Both the position numbers and the translations under genes were made by a program. From Burkholderiales bacterium (GTDB taxonomy: Bacteria > Pseudomonadota > Gammaproteobacteria > Burkholderiales > Usitatibacteraceae): DNA of 14,533 nt. The stretch's first letter is position 1. Each line of letters opens with the position of its first letter. This document shows positions 7,207-14,533 of the stretch, in pieces. The stretch is from assembly GCA_014378085.1 (NCBI GenBank), contig JACMOJ010000332.1:1-14533 (forward strand), in the 5' to 3' direction. The notes beneath the pieces are model-generated. The model was given only the letters and a program-made list of their open reading frames with translations, ran no database searches and had not been told where the DNA came from.

Positions 7207-8250
7207 TTATTTCTTTGCGAGGAAACCCGCTTCAGCCATAAGCGACTGATGGCGTTGTTCTTCCTTGGTCAGCCACTTGACGAAGTCATCACCCGTCAGT
7301 GTGGTCGCATCAAAGGCGCCTTTTTCCATAAACTCCTTCCAGTCGGGCGTCGCTTGAACCTTCTTGAATAAGTCGACGTAGAAGGCCACTTGCTCCTTGG
7401 TCACCCCTGCTGGCATAAAGATACCGCGCAACATCTGGTAGTCGACATTCATTCCCTGACTTTTACAGGTCGGAATGTCCGACCAAGACATCGTCGCCGT
7501 TACCTTGCTCTTGTACGGCATCACCTTGTCATCAAACACACAAAGCGGGCGTACTTTGCCGGCACGCCATTGCTCTACCGCCTCGATTGGGTTGTTGACT
7601 GTGGAATCGACATGTTTACCAACCAACTGCACGGCCACTTCACCACCGCCCTTGTACGGAATGTAGATAAATTTGTCGCCCGTGATTTTTTCGATCGCGA
7701 CCGTGATGATCTGATCTTCTTGCTTGGATCCAGTGCCGCCCATTTTATATTTACTCGGGCCTGCCGCCTTGACCGCGGTGGTGTATTCCTTCGCGGTTTT
7801 GTATGGCGTTTCAGCATTCACCCACAACACGAACTGATCAAGCGCCAGCATTTGTACCGGCGTTAGGTCTTTCCAGTTGAAAGGCACGCCGGTAGCCATT
7901 GGCGTGGTGAACAGATTGGAAAGAGTGATGATGATTTTATGCGGATCTTTGGCCGCCCCTTTCACATCAAGGAAGCCTTCTGCACCCGCGCCACCGCTCT
8001 TGTTCACAACGATCAGCGATTGCTTCATGAGGTTGTGTTTTGTTACCACGCCCTGAATAAAGCGAGCCATTTGGTCTGCGCCGCCACCGGAACCGGCGGG
8101 CACGACGAACTCAACGGATTTGGTCGGCTCCCACGCGTGGGCAGGGCCAGCCAGACTTATCGCCATCGAGACGGCGATAGCAACGCCAGCGGCAATTGCT
8201 GTTTTGCGAATAGTTGAAAGGCGAATCGGTTTAGAAGCTGATTTGTACAT
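7207..8250 (-). CDS. tctC: TctC/Bug-family periplasmic solute-binding protein
   Basis: The extracytoplasmic binding protein of the TTT transporter: it captures the carboxylate in the periplasm and passes it to TctAB. The protein has 347 residues with a clear signal peptide: basic start (MYKSASKPIRLSTIRK), a hydrophobic core at about 18-34 and a probable cleavage after GPAHA near residue 39. The mature part has Bug-family features: VEFVVPAGSGGGADQMAR, VVNKSGGAGAEG, the KYKMGGTGS segment, and FIYIPYKGGGEVAVQLVGKHVD. GGAG stands seven bases before the ATG. It is the first gene of the tctCBA set. Bug proteins bind very diverse acids, so the ligand is not predicted beyond the oxalate guess from context. 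Confidence 0.92.
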   Translation of the reverse strand: MYKSASKPIRLSTIRKTAIAAGVAIAVSMAISLAGPAHAWEPTKSVEFVVPAGSGGGADQMARFIQGVVTKHNLMKQSLIVVNKSGGAGAEGFLDVKGAAKDPHKIIITLSNLFTTPMATGVPFNWKDLTPVQMLALDQFVLWVNAETPYKTAKEYTTAVKAAGPSKYKMGGTGSKQEDQIITVAIEKITGDKFIYIPYKGGGEVAVQLVGKHVDSTVNNPIEAVEQWRAGKVRPLCVFDDKVMPYKSKVTATMSWSDIPTCKSQGMNVDYQMLRGIFMPAGVTKEQVAFYVDLFKKVQATPDWKEFMEKGAFDATTLTGDDFVKWLTKEEQRHQSLMAEAGFLAKK

Positions 8251-8339
8251 GCTGATCTCCGAGAAGTAAGGTCCCTGTTAACAACTTTTTTTATGTTTAC
8301 GTACTTGCTAAAACGTTGCGCGTCGTCGGCGCGCGCCTA

Positions 8340-8385
8340 ATGCAGCGTGCAGCGTGCACCGTGCAACGAGCGTGCACTGTGCACC
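8340..8385. repeat. GTGCA short repeat cluster upstream of tctC
   Basis: GTGCA occurs at 8347, 8354, 8361, 8372 and 8379, with an imperfect ATGCA copy at 8340. Spacing is 7 bp except for one 11-bp step. The last two copies form GTGCAC-T-GTGCAC (8372-8384), a near-perfect inverted repeat of a self-complementary hexamer. The cluster lies about 90-135 bp upstream of the tctC start codon and downstream of the TerC gene. It may be a multi-site operator for the transporter or simply a degenerate minisatellite. The rest of the 8251-8454 gap shows no other element I can support. Confidence 0.55.
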
Positions 8386-8454
8386 TAGCATCCTGTACCG
8401 AGCACACTCAAAAATCAAAACCGCCCACAAATCGTCCGTCGGCCTGTCGCCTGC

Positions 8455-9159
8455 TTATGACACCAACGTACTTTGTGCATTTTTGCGTCTAGCCAGCGCC
8501 TGGCCGATCATCACTACCGCCGCCGCCGCTGCGGCGGGCACGATGTAATGCATCCAGCCCGCGTTGGCATTGATCCACTCGGCATCGACTGGGTCCGTAA
8601 TCGCCATTTCACCCGCCACAAAACCTAGCAGTGCGGCACCTAGCGTGATGATAATCGGAAACCGTTCCATGAGTTTCATCAGCAGGGTGCTGGCAAAGAT
8701 AATCAACGGAATAGAAATCGCCAAACCCAACACCAGCAATGAAAGTCTAAATTCTGCCGGGGCTGCGTCAGCCGCCGCGGCAACTGCAATTACGTTATCT
8801 AAACTCATCACGAGATCCGCAATCAAGATTGTTTTAATCGCCGCGAGTAGGTTCGAATGGCCGGCAATGTTGGCGTCTTCATCTTCGGGAACGAGAAGTT
8901 TGATACCAATCCAGATCAACAGGCCAGCACCAACGATCTTGAGCCACGGGAACGCGAGAAGTTTGACGGCGAATACAGTCAATACGATCCGCATGATAAT
9001 TGCCGCCCCCGACCCCCAGAAGATCGCCATTTTCTGCTGCCGCCCCTGAAGGCTGCGCGCAGCAAGCGCAATCACCACGGCGTTATCGCCAGAGAGGATG
9101 ATGTTCACGCCGATAATCTTTAGCAGCGCCGTCAAAAAAAGCGGGTCTAGAAAGTCCAT
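8455..9159 (-). CDS. TerC-family integral membrane protein (YjbE type)
   Basis: A membrane protein of about 234 residues with seven or so hydrophobic segments. It carries the paired TerC signatures NIILSGDNAVVIALAAR (Asp25) and DLVMSLDNVIAVAAAAD (Asp119), one per half, as expected from the internal duplication of the family. Members are linked to metal handling, notably manganese export, and were historically named after tellurium resistance; the ion here is not shown. I placed the start at the ATG at 9159 (MDFLDPLFLTAL). Reading further upstream to 9243 would add 28 residues that do not look like TerC. The ribosome-binding site is poor at both positions. No yybP-ykoY-like manganese riboswitch was recognised upstream. 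The gene is divergent from slt, and tctC lies 204 bp further along the same strand. Confidence 0.88.
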   Translation of the reverse strand: MDFLDPLFLTALLKIIGVNIILSGDNAVVIALAARSLQGRQQKMAIFWGSGAAIIMRIVLTVFAVKLLAFPWLKIVGAGLLIWIGIKLLVPEDEDANIAGHSNLLAAIKTILIADLVMSLDNVIAVAAAADAAPAEFRLSLLVLGLAISIPLIIFASTLLMKLMERFPIIITLGAALLGFVAGEMAITDPVDAEWINANAGWMHYIVPAAAAAAVVMIGQALARRKNAQSTLVS

Positions 9160-9246
9160 GATGAATTGTAGTCGATGCAAGTAGGTGGATGTGATGCAGA
9201 GATCATCAAAGCAAGGAGGAGGCGACAGTGCTGACCTAGCCAACGA

Positions 9247-9346
9247 TCGCTGTGATTGCGCTGTGATACCGCTAATACTGCGCTGTGATTCTGCTGTATT
9301 GCGCTGTGATTGCGCTGCTGTTGCGCTGTTATTCCGCCGCTGTCGC
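9247..9346. repeat. Degenerate 10-11 bp tandem repeat between terC-family gene and slt
   Basis: About eight imperfect copies of a 10-11 bp unit close to GCGCTGTGATT. The clearest are at 9248-9257, 9258-9267, 9281-9290, 9301-9311, 9312-9322 and 9323-9333. The patch fills much of the divergent intergenic region (9160-9454). In the remainder, TACAAT at 9405-9410 could be a -10 element for slt, but no convincing -35 accompanies it. The array may be a neutral minisatellite or may affect spacing of the divergent promoters. Confidence 0.6.
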
Positions 9347-9454
9347 GCCTTGTTTCAAACCATAATGCCATCAACGTAGGCCGCGCTCGTATTGAACGAA
9401 CCGCTACAATAATACTCAATCATTATCCACCTCATCTCTTTGTTATTGTCTTCC

Positions 9455-11677
9455 ATGCCGCTTGCAACATTTCCACTGTCGTTTTCGTCGCGCCATCGCG
9501 AACTTTGCCGGTGCGCAGCAAAATTAACGCGCGGCGTTTATTCCTCAATTTCAAATATCGTGTTCTACGCGGCGGCGGCGGCGTTGGCATTGACCTTTGG
9601 CAACATCGCGGCGGCCCGCGCGGTCGGCACCGTACCTGCCCCAGCAATAGTCGCCTTTGGCGCAGCCAAATCGACTGCCCCCCTTAGCACGCTCGAACGC
9701 GACTGGCTGAGCGCCCGCGCCGCGTTTGAGCGTCGAGACGTGACAGCGCTCGCGAACGCAAAAGACCTATTTAGCCAGCGCGGCGATTTTGTCCTCACCC
9801 AGTACGTTAAGTATTGGTGGATAAGCGCACAACTTGCACAAAGCGCGCAGTCAGCCAAGGCGCTGGAAGCGGAGATTGTGCGATTTGCTTCTGAAAATAC
9901 TGATGCCCCCATCACTGACCAACTGCGCCGGGACTACTTGCGGGCCATCGGAAAACTAGCGGCTTGGACGCAGTTCGGGCAATTTCAAGCCACCTATACG
10001 GGAGACGATAACGAGGTCGCCTGTCAGCGACTACGCTACCGCTATCAGCTTGGCGGAGGCGAGCGTGCGGCGTCAATTGCTGACGCTAAAAACCTGCTGC
10101 TTGCCGCGAAGCCTGCTGCCGAGCCTTGTTACGATTTATTCGATAAGCTGGTCGTCGCCCAACAGGTTTCCGAAGACGAACTCTGGCGTCGCGCGCGACC
10201 ACTGTTTGATGCTGGCCAACTTGCCGACGCGCGCCGAACCGTTGCATTGATGCCAAACGCCCGCGCCGGATTTGAGGCGTCCACCGCCGCCGCCAATCTT
10301 GATCCTCGTCACTTTCTGCTCAGGTCGACGCTAAGGCCTGAGGACCGCGCACAGGTAGAACTAACGCTATTCGCCATCACCCGATTGGCACGTACCAACG
10401 CCGAGGCCGCCGCAAATTGGGTAGAAACAAACGCGTCGCGATTTCCCAACGCCGCGTTGTCGCACGCTTGGGCGCAAATTGGCCTTCACGCATCGATGCA
10501 GCTGCAGCCCGAAGCACTTAAATGGTTCGCAAACGCGCGCGCGGCTGACAATCAATACGTACTGAGCGACCAACAAGCGGGATGGCTGGTGCGAGCCGCG
10601 CTGCGCGAAACCGCGATCAATCCCGCGCAGTGGGCGAATGTGCGGCGCACCATTCAGGAGATGTCAGAACTCGAACGCCGTGATCCGACGTGGCGCTATT
10701 GGCTGGCACGCTCGCTGGTAACTTCCACTAATGTTGCCGACATCGCCGCCGCCCGCCTGTTGCGCGAGACGCTTGCGCGAGAAAATCACTTTTACGCGGT
10801 GATGGCCGCTGAAGAACTCGGCCTGTCGATTAAGCCAAATTTCCAAGGCTTTAAGGTGACCGAAGAGGCCATCGCAAAACTCAACCAGCGGGGGTCCGTC
10901 AAACGGGCTTTTGCGCTTTATCGCTTAGCGGACTTAAAGCCTGAGGCGAAGGACTTACGCGGTGACGCGCTGCGCGAGTGGGTTGTTGCCATGCGTAATG
11001 CCGACGACGAGACACTTCTTGCCGGCGCAGAAATCGCTCGCCAGCAAGGTCTCCCCGACCGCGCCATTAACACCGCCGAACGTACTAAGACAGTGCACGA
11101 CTTCGGCCAACGTTACCCGCTGCCGCACCGGGAGCCACTGCAGACGAATGCCGCTACGTTTGGACTCGATGAAGCATGGATCTACGGGCTCATCCGCCAA
11201 GAGAGCCGCTTCATGACGGAGGCACGCTCGAGCGTCGGCGCAATCGGTTTGATGCAGTTAATGCCGACGACGGCAAAATGGGCCGCCCAGCAAGTTGGCG
11301 TGAAGAATTACGCGGTGGACAAAGTCGCGGACGTTGATGTCAATTTATCGCTGGGCAGCTTTTACTTGAAACACGTGCTCGACGACCTTGGTCATCCAGT
11401 GCTCGCAACTGCTGCCTACAACGCCGGACCGGGCCGTGCACGTCGGTGGCGCGCAAATGTACCGCTTGAAGGCGCGATCTATGCCGAATCAATTCCGTTC
11501 AACGAGACTCGCGACTACGTTAAGAAAGTGATGCTCAATAAATGGTACTACGGGCATCGGATTTACGGTAAGTCCCCTTTGCTATCGGAACTGATGGGCG
11601 TCGTGCCAGCGAAGTCTAGTAAAACAGCTTCCAGCGCTGTGCCATCCACCCAACAACTCGCGGCAATTTCTCGCTAG
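9455..11677 (+). CDS. slt: Soluble lytic murein transglycosylase (Slt70-like)
   Basis: A periplasmic enzyme of about 740 residues that cleaves the glycan strands of peptidoglycan between MurNAc and GlcNAc, forming 1,6-anhydro products. The N-terminus is basic and then strongly hydrophobic (IVFYAAAAALALTFG), a signal peptide probably cut near AAARA. A long alpha-helical superhelix region follows (about 80-530), as in Slt70. The C-terminal SLT domain (from about 565) contains IYGLIRQESRF with catalytic Glu583, SSVGAIGLMQLMPTTA, and AAYNAGPGRARRW. It ends with ETRDYVKKVMLNKWYYGHRIYG. I used the ATG at 9455; a TTG at 9440 is also open and adds five residues. Neither start has a clear ribosome-binding site. 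The next gene begins 18 bp after the stop. Confidence 0.93.
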   Translation: MPLATFPLSFSSRHRELCRCAAKLTRGVYSSISNIVFYAAAAALALTFGNIAAARAVGTVPAPAIVAFGAAKSTAPLSTLERDWLSARAAFERRDVTALANAKDLFSQRGDFVLTQYVKYWWISAQLAQSAQSAKALEAEIVRFASENTDAPITDQLRRDYLRAIGKLAAWTQFGQFQATYTGDDNEVACQRLRYRYQLGGGERAASIADAKNLLLAAKPAAEPCYDLFDKLVVAQQVSEDELWRRARPLFDAGQLADARRTVALMPNARAGFEASTAAANLDPRHFLLRSTLRPEDRAQVELTLFAITRLARTNAEAAANWVETNASRFPNAALSHAWAQIGLHASMQLQPEALKWFANARAADNQYVLSDQQAGWLVRAALRETAINPAQWANVRRTIQEMSELERRDPTWRYWLARSLVTSTNVADIAAARLLRETLARENHFYAVMAAEELGLSIKPNFQGFKVTEEAIAKLNQRGSVKRAFALYRLADLKPEAKDLRGDALREWVVAMRNADDETLLAGAEIARQQGLPDRAINTAERTKTVHDFGQRYPLPHREPLQTNAATFGLDEAWIYGLIRQESRFMTEARSSVGAIGLMQLMPTTAKWAAQQVGVKNYAVDKVADVDVNLSLGSFYLKHVLDDLGHPVLATAAYNAGPGRARRWRANVPLEGAIYAESIPFNETRDYVKKVMLNKWYYGHRIYGKSPLLSELMGVVPAKSSKTASSAVPSTQQLAAISR

Positions 11678-11695
11678 AAAAGTCTGCAATTTCTT

Positions 11696-12712
11696 ATGAA
11701 AAAAGTTCTGTTACTCGGCGGCAGCGGTTTCATCGGTAGCGCGATCGCCGAGGCCCTCACCAAACGCGGTGATTTTGTCACGGTACCAACGCGAGACCGG
11801 GAGCGTGCAAAACACTTATTGCTGCTGCCGACCTGCGATGTGGTGTCGGCCAATATCCGCGACCCAAACACGCTCGACAATCTTATCGACGCGCACGACG
11901 TGGTGATTAACCTCGTTGGCATCTTGCATGGCGACTTTGAGGCCGTCCACGTAAAGTTTCCCGCTTTGGTTGCCGAGGCTTGTGCGCGGCATCATGTTCA
12001 ACGTCTGGTTCACATGAGCGCGATTGGTGCAGACATCGCAGGGCCAAGCGAGTATCTGCGTTCACGTGGACGCGGCGAAGCGGCCGTACAGGAAATTGCC
12101 AAACGTAGCGGCCTCGCCGTCACGGTGTTTCGCCCCTCAGTGGTTTACGGCGAAAAAGATAAATTTCTGAACATGTTCATGGGGCTGGTGAAGTTGTTTC
12201 CGGTCATCCCGCTCGGCTCGCCGGATGCGACGTTTCAAGTCGTATGGGTGCAAGACGTCGCGCGCGCGCTGACGATGGCAATCGACATGCCAGAAACCAT
12301 CGGCAAGACCTACCCATTAGTCGGGCCGAAGGTCTACACCCTTCGGCAATTGATTGAATTTGTCATTCGAATTTCCGGCAGGCGGCGCATGGTGATTGGA
12401 TTGGGTGCCTGGCTCTCTGCGCTGCAGGCTACCGTCTTTGAGTTCTTGCCGGGCAAGATAATGACCCGCGATAATGTTGCTTCGATGCAAATACCAAACA
12501 CCTCAAGTGAACCATTCCCGGCCATATTTGGCCGCCCGGCCGTCATGGAGGACACCGTGTACGGCTATATGCACCAAGGCGGCATTGTTGGCATTAATGG
12601 CATTAGTGGCGTTAATGGCGTTGGCGGTGCTGGTGGAAGGGGCCGTTATCAACACTTCCGCGAGGGCATTGATGACGTTAAAACTCATGAAGCGGCAGAT
12701 AAAAACGTCTAG
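11696..12712 (+). CDS. NDUFA9-like atypical SDR / NAD(P)-binding protein
   Basis: A 338-residue protein with an N-terminal Rossmann fold (MKKVLLLGGSGFIGSAIAEAL, glycine motif at 8-14) followed by NLVGILHGDFEAVHV, HMSAIGAD, EYLRSRGRGEAAV, VFRPSVVYGEKDKFLN and a C-terminal substrate-like domain. This pattern fits the group often annotated as complex I NDUFA9 subunit family, whose bacterial role is uncertain; a part in respiratory complex assembly or quinone metabolism is only a possibility. The catalytic Tyr-x3-Lys of ordinary SDRs reads Tyr120-x3-Arg124 here. The C-terminus carries a glycine-rich stretch (296-313) encoded by a 9-bp repeat. It lies in a tight plus-strand run: 18 bp after slt and 12 bp before the GST gene. 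Confidence 0.85.
   Translation: MKKVLLLGGSGFIGSAIAEALTKRGDFVTVPTRDRERAKHLLLLPTCDVVSANIRDPNTLDNLIDAHDVVINLVGILHGDFEAVHVKFPALVAEACARHHVQRLVHMSAIGADIAGPSEYLRSRGRGEAAVQEIAKRSGLAVTVFRPSVVYGEKDKFLNMFMGLVKLFPVIPLGSPDATFQVVWVQDVARALTMAIDMPETIGKTYPLVGPKVYTLRQLIEFVIRISGRRRMVIGLGAWLSALQATVFEFLPGKIMTRDNVASMQIPNTSSEPFPAIFGRPAVMEDTVYGYMHQGGIVGINGISGVNGVGGAGGRGRYQHFREGIDDVKTHEAADKNV
12581..12634 (+). repeat. In-frame 9-bp repeat in the NDUFA9-like gene
   Basis: Six adjoining 9-bp units of the pattern GGC-RTT-NNT (12581, 12590, 12599, 12608, 12617, 12626), the last two more diverged. They encode GIVGINGISGVNGVGGAG at residues 296-313, a flexible glycine-rich linker near the C-terminus. Copies differ by point changes, so the array is not freshly expanded. 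Confidence 0.7.
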
Positions 12713-12724
12713 CGGGAAACAAAC

Positions 12725-13519
12725 ATGCTCACGCTCGTGATCGGCAATAAAAACTACTCATCTTGGTCAATGCGGCCGTGGTTGATTCTGCGTGCGCTGG
12801 ATATCCCGTTCAATGAGGTGATGCTCAAATTTCATTCGGCAGAATGGGATGCAAATATCGCGCATTACTCTCCCTCAAAACTCGTACCTGTGTTGTGGGA
12901 CGGCGGAGGAACCCGCAAAGGGGACGGCGAAGGAACCCGCAAAGGGGACGGCGAAGGAACCCGCAAAGGGGACGGCGAAGGAACCCGCGAAGGGGACGGC
13001 GAAGTCGGTGGCGCAAACAGCATTTGCGTTTGGGAATCAAATGCGATTTATGAATATCTAGCGGAGCGGTTTCCCGATAAAAACGTGTGGCCAACAGATG
13101 CAAAGGCGCGGGCCTACGCCCGCGCGATTGTCGCCGAGATGCACGCTGGCTTTCGCCCGCTACGAACGTCGATGCCGATGAATATTCGCGCGAGATTCCC
13201 CGGTTTAGGTATGAACGACGACGTCGCCAAAAATATCGCCCGAATTGAGGCGCTCTGGCAGGAGGCACGCGTGCGTTTTGGTGTTCCCGCTGGCACCGGA
13301 CCATTTTTATTCGGTAAATTCTCAGCAGCCGATGCCATGTTCGCTCCGGTGGTCATGCGCTTCATGACCTACTCCCCCAAACTGTCAGCCGCGGCCGAAG
13401 CGTATTGCGCCGCTGTGCGCGCACATGTGTCAGTGGCCGCGTGGGTAGCCGCTGCACTCGCTGAAACCGAATTCGTCGCGGAAGACGAACCATACGCCAG
13501 CAGCCACGCTAAAAAGTGA
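12725..13519 (+). CDS. Glutathione S-transferase family protein with an inserted repeat
   Basis: A 264-residue GST-family protein, longer than the roughly 215-230 usual for this group. The thioredoxin-like N-terminal domain starts MLTLVIGNKNYSSWSMRPWL, with the Ser-rich active-site turn at 11-13. SKLVPVLWD follows, and the glutathione-binding Glu104-Ser105 pair lies in VWESNAIYEYLAERFP. The helical C-terminal domain runs from about 115 and includes FLFGKFSAADAMFAPVVMRF, a typical GST core segment. Between the two strands of the N-terminal hairpin (residues 62-93) sit four copies of an 8-residue unit, GTRKGDGE, absent from normal family members. Without it the length is normal. The substrate is unknown. 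It starts 12 bp after the NDUFA9-like gene and is probably cotranscribed with it. Confidence 0.9.
   Translation: MLTLVIGNKNYSSWSMRPWLILRALDIPFNEVMLKFHSAEWDANIAHYSPSKLVPVLWDGGGTRKGDGEGTRKGDGEGTRKGDGEGTREGDGEVGGANSICVWESNAIYEYLAERFPDKNVWPTDAKARAYARAIVAEMHAGFRPLRTSMPMNIRARFPGLGMNDDVAKNIARIEALWQEARVRFGVPAGTGPFLFGKFSAADAMFAPVVMRFMTYSPKLSAAAEAYCAAVRAHVSVAAWVAAALAETEFVAEDEPYASSHAKK
12908..13003 (+). repeat. Four-copy 24-bp in-frame minisatellite inside the GST gene
   Basis: Four head-to-tail copies of a 24-bp unit, each encoding GTRKGDGE (12908-12931, 12932-12955, 12956-12979, 12980-13003). The first three are identical and the fourth has a single A-to-G change turning Lys into Glu. Because 24 is divisible by three, changes in copy number would keep the reading frame. 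Near identity points to recent expansion by slippage or recombination. Confidence 0.95.
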
Positions 13520-13650
13520 AACACCATACTGGTCGGTCATTTCCAATCAAAATAGCCTGAAATCGCCCGCCAGTAGGCGAGTTTTGGTCGAGATATGCCA
13601 ATACCGTTCGCATCAAACGTCGGTGCACTGATTCCCGACATAATCAACCC

Positions 13651-14533
13651 ATGAAAACCTATACCGTCGGCGGCGCTGTCCGCGATCAAATACTCGGACT
13701 TGCCGTCACCGATCGCGACTATGTCGTGGTCGGCATGACGCCGCACCAAATGATTGAAGCGGGCTTCAAGCCGGTGGGAGGCGACTTCCCGGTTTTTTTG
13801 CATCCCAAAACGCACGAGGAATATGCGTTAGCCCGCACTGAACGCAAGGTCGCCCCCGGTTATCAAGGATTTGTTTTTCACGCCGCACCCACCGTGACGC
13901 TCGAAGAAGATTTGCAACGTCGCGACCTCACCATCAACGCGATGGCCCGCGAGATGCACGCAAATACGCAAGGCCCGATCATCGACCCGTATGGCGGGCA
14001 GGCCGATCTCAATCATAAATTGCTGCGGCATGTGGGGGATGCGTTTCGCGAAGACCCGGTGCGAATACTGCGAACGGCGCGGTTTGCGGCGCGGTTTGCC
14101 ACCTTGGGCTTTTCTGTGGCGAGTGAGACTACCGTCCTAATGCGCGAGATGGTCGATGCGGGCGAAGTCGACGCGCTAGTCGCCGAGCGCGTCTGGCAAG
14201 AACTTTCGCGCGGGCTGCTAGAAGCCACACCTTCCACCATGTTTCAGGTGCTGCGGGACTGCGGTGCGCTCGCCCGCATTGCGCCAGAAATTGATCGCCT
14301 ATGGGGTGTACCGCAATCCAGCGCATCGCACCCTGAAATCGACACTGGCGTGCATGTGATGATGGTTATCGACTACGCCGCACAATCCAAGGCGAGCTTA
14401 CCGGTACGTTTCGCCGCACTCACACACGACCTTGGTAAGGCCGTCACGCCTTCACAGTTCTTGCCCCGCCACCCCGGCCATGAGGCCAAAAGCGTCGAAT
14501 TAATTGACAATCTCTGTGCACGCCTACGGGTGC
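13651..14533 (+). CDS. cca: CCA tRNA nucleotidyltransferase (3' end beyond window)
   Basis: Partial gene, 294 codons visible and open at the right edge. The product adds or repairs the 3'-terminal CCA of tRNAs without a nucleic acid template. The class II nucleotidyltransferase head is clear: [14 protein letters not shown], then DRDYVVVG with the metal-binding pair Asp21 and Asp23, RTERK, and [37 protein letters not shown], the nucleotide-recognition neck, follows. Further on, ALTHDLGKA shows an HD phosphohydrolase-type motif, as in the multifunctional CCA proteins of beta- and gammaproteobacteria. The ATG at 13651 gives the standard start for the family, though no strong ribosome-binding site precedes it. 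It follows the GST gene after 131 bp on the same strand, in which I see no firm element. Confidence 0.95.
   Translation, partial: MKTYTVGGAVRDQILGLAVTDRDYVVVGMTPHQMIEAGFKPVGGDFPVFLHPKTHEEYALARTERKVAPGYQGFVFHAAPTVTLEEDLQRRDLTINAMAREMHANTQGPIIDPYGGQADLNHKLLRHVGDAFREDPVRILRTARFAARFATLGFSVASETTVLMREMVDAGEVDALVAERVWQELSRGLLEATPSTMFQVLRDCGALARIAPEIDRLWGVPQSSASHPEIDTGVHVMMVIDYAAQSKASLPVRFAALTHDLGKAVTPSQFLPRHPGHEAKSVELIDNLCARLRV

Noticed and set aside
9160..9247. yybP-ykoY-type manganese riboswitch upstream of the TerC-family gene
   Set aside because: Searched for because such riboswitches often precede TerC relatives; no matching conserved loops or expression-platform hairpin were recognised.
12825..13304. 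Long open frames on the opposite strand and in other frames across the GST repeat (arginine/proline-rich translations)
   Set aside because: The 24-bp unit lacks stop codons in several frames, which makes spurious ORFs. The GST frame has clear family motifs throughout and the others have none.
13563..13585. Possible terminator after the GST gene: TCGCC/GGCGA stem followed by TTTT
   Set aside because: A five-pair stem with an eight-base loop and only four T residues can easily arise by chance in DNA of this composition.

Overview
The window looks like a chromosomal segment of a betaproteobacterium, probably Burkholderiales or a relative. This rests on the protein families (a Bug/TctC-type tripartite tricarboxylate transporter, a Slt70-like transglycosylase, an NDUFA9-like SDR, cca) and on the slt - NDUFA9-like - GST - cca order, which I recall as typical of that class. 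No database search was possible. I saw no rRNA, tRNA, CRISPR array, prophage or insertion sequence.

Left part (1-4597): an oxalate catabolism module. On the minus strand lie, in transcription order, oxc (oxalyl-CoA decarboxylase), frc (formyl-CoA transferase) and a formyltransferase that runs off the left edge and resembles the 10-formyltetrahydrofolate hydrolase domain of ALDH1L1. A Crp/Fnr-family regulator is transcribed away from oxc. The intergenic region has a perfect FNR-type inverted repeat, TTGAC-N4-GTCAA. It is centred 41.5 bp upstream of the start point predicted from a TATGAT -10 element on the oxc strand, which is the class II activator geometry. The regulator carries the matching E-x-x-S-R recognition helix but has no cysteines.

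Middle part (4689-8250): a minus-strand tctC-tctB-tctA set for secondary uptake of a carboxylate, followed by a gene for a 61-residue, two-helix membrane protein. Because it lies beside the oxalate module, oxalate is the natural substrate guess, but the sequence does not prove it. A strong hairpin separates tctC from tctB, and a GTGCA repeat cluster lies upstream of tctC.

Right part (8455-14533): housekeeping genes. A TerC-family membrane protein (minus) diverges from a soluble lytic transglycosylase (plus). A close-packed series follows: slt, an NDUFA9-like NAD(P)-binding protein, a GST-family protein, then cca, which is cut by the right edge. Four unrelated short-tandem-repeat patches occur between 8340 and 13003. 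Two are inside genes and in frame; the clearest is four copies of a 24-bp unit inserted into the GST fold just before its glutathione-binding Glu-Ser pair.

The most interesting content is the oxalate module as a unit: a three-enzyme operon with an unexpected one-carbon enzyme, a cysteine-free FNR-like activator with a visible site, and a neighbouring three-part transporter.
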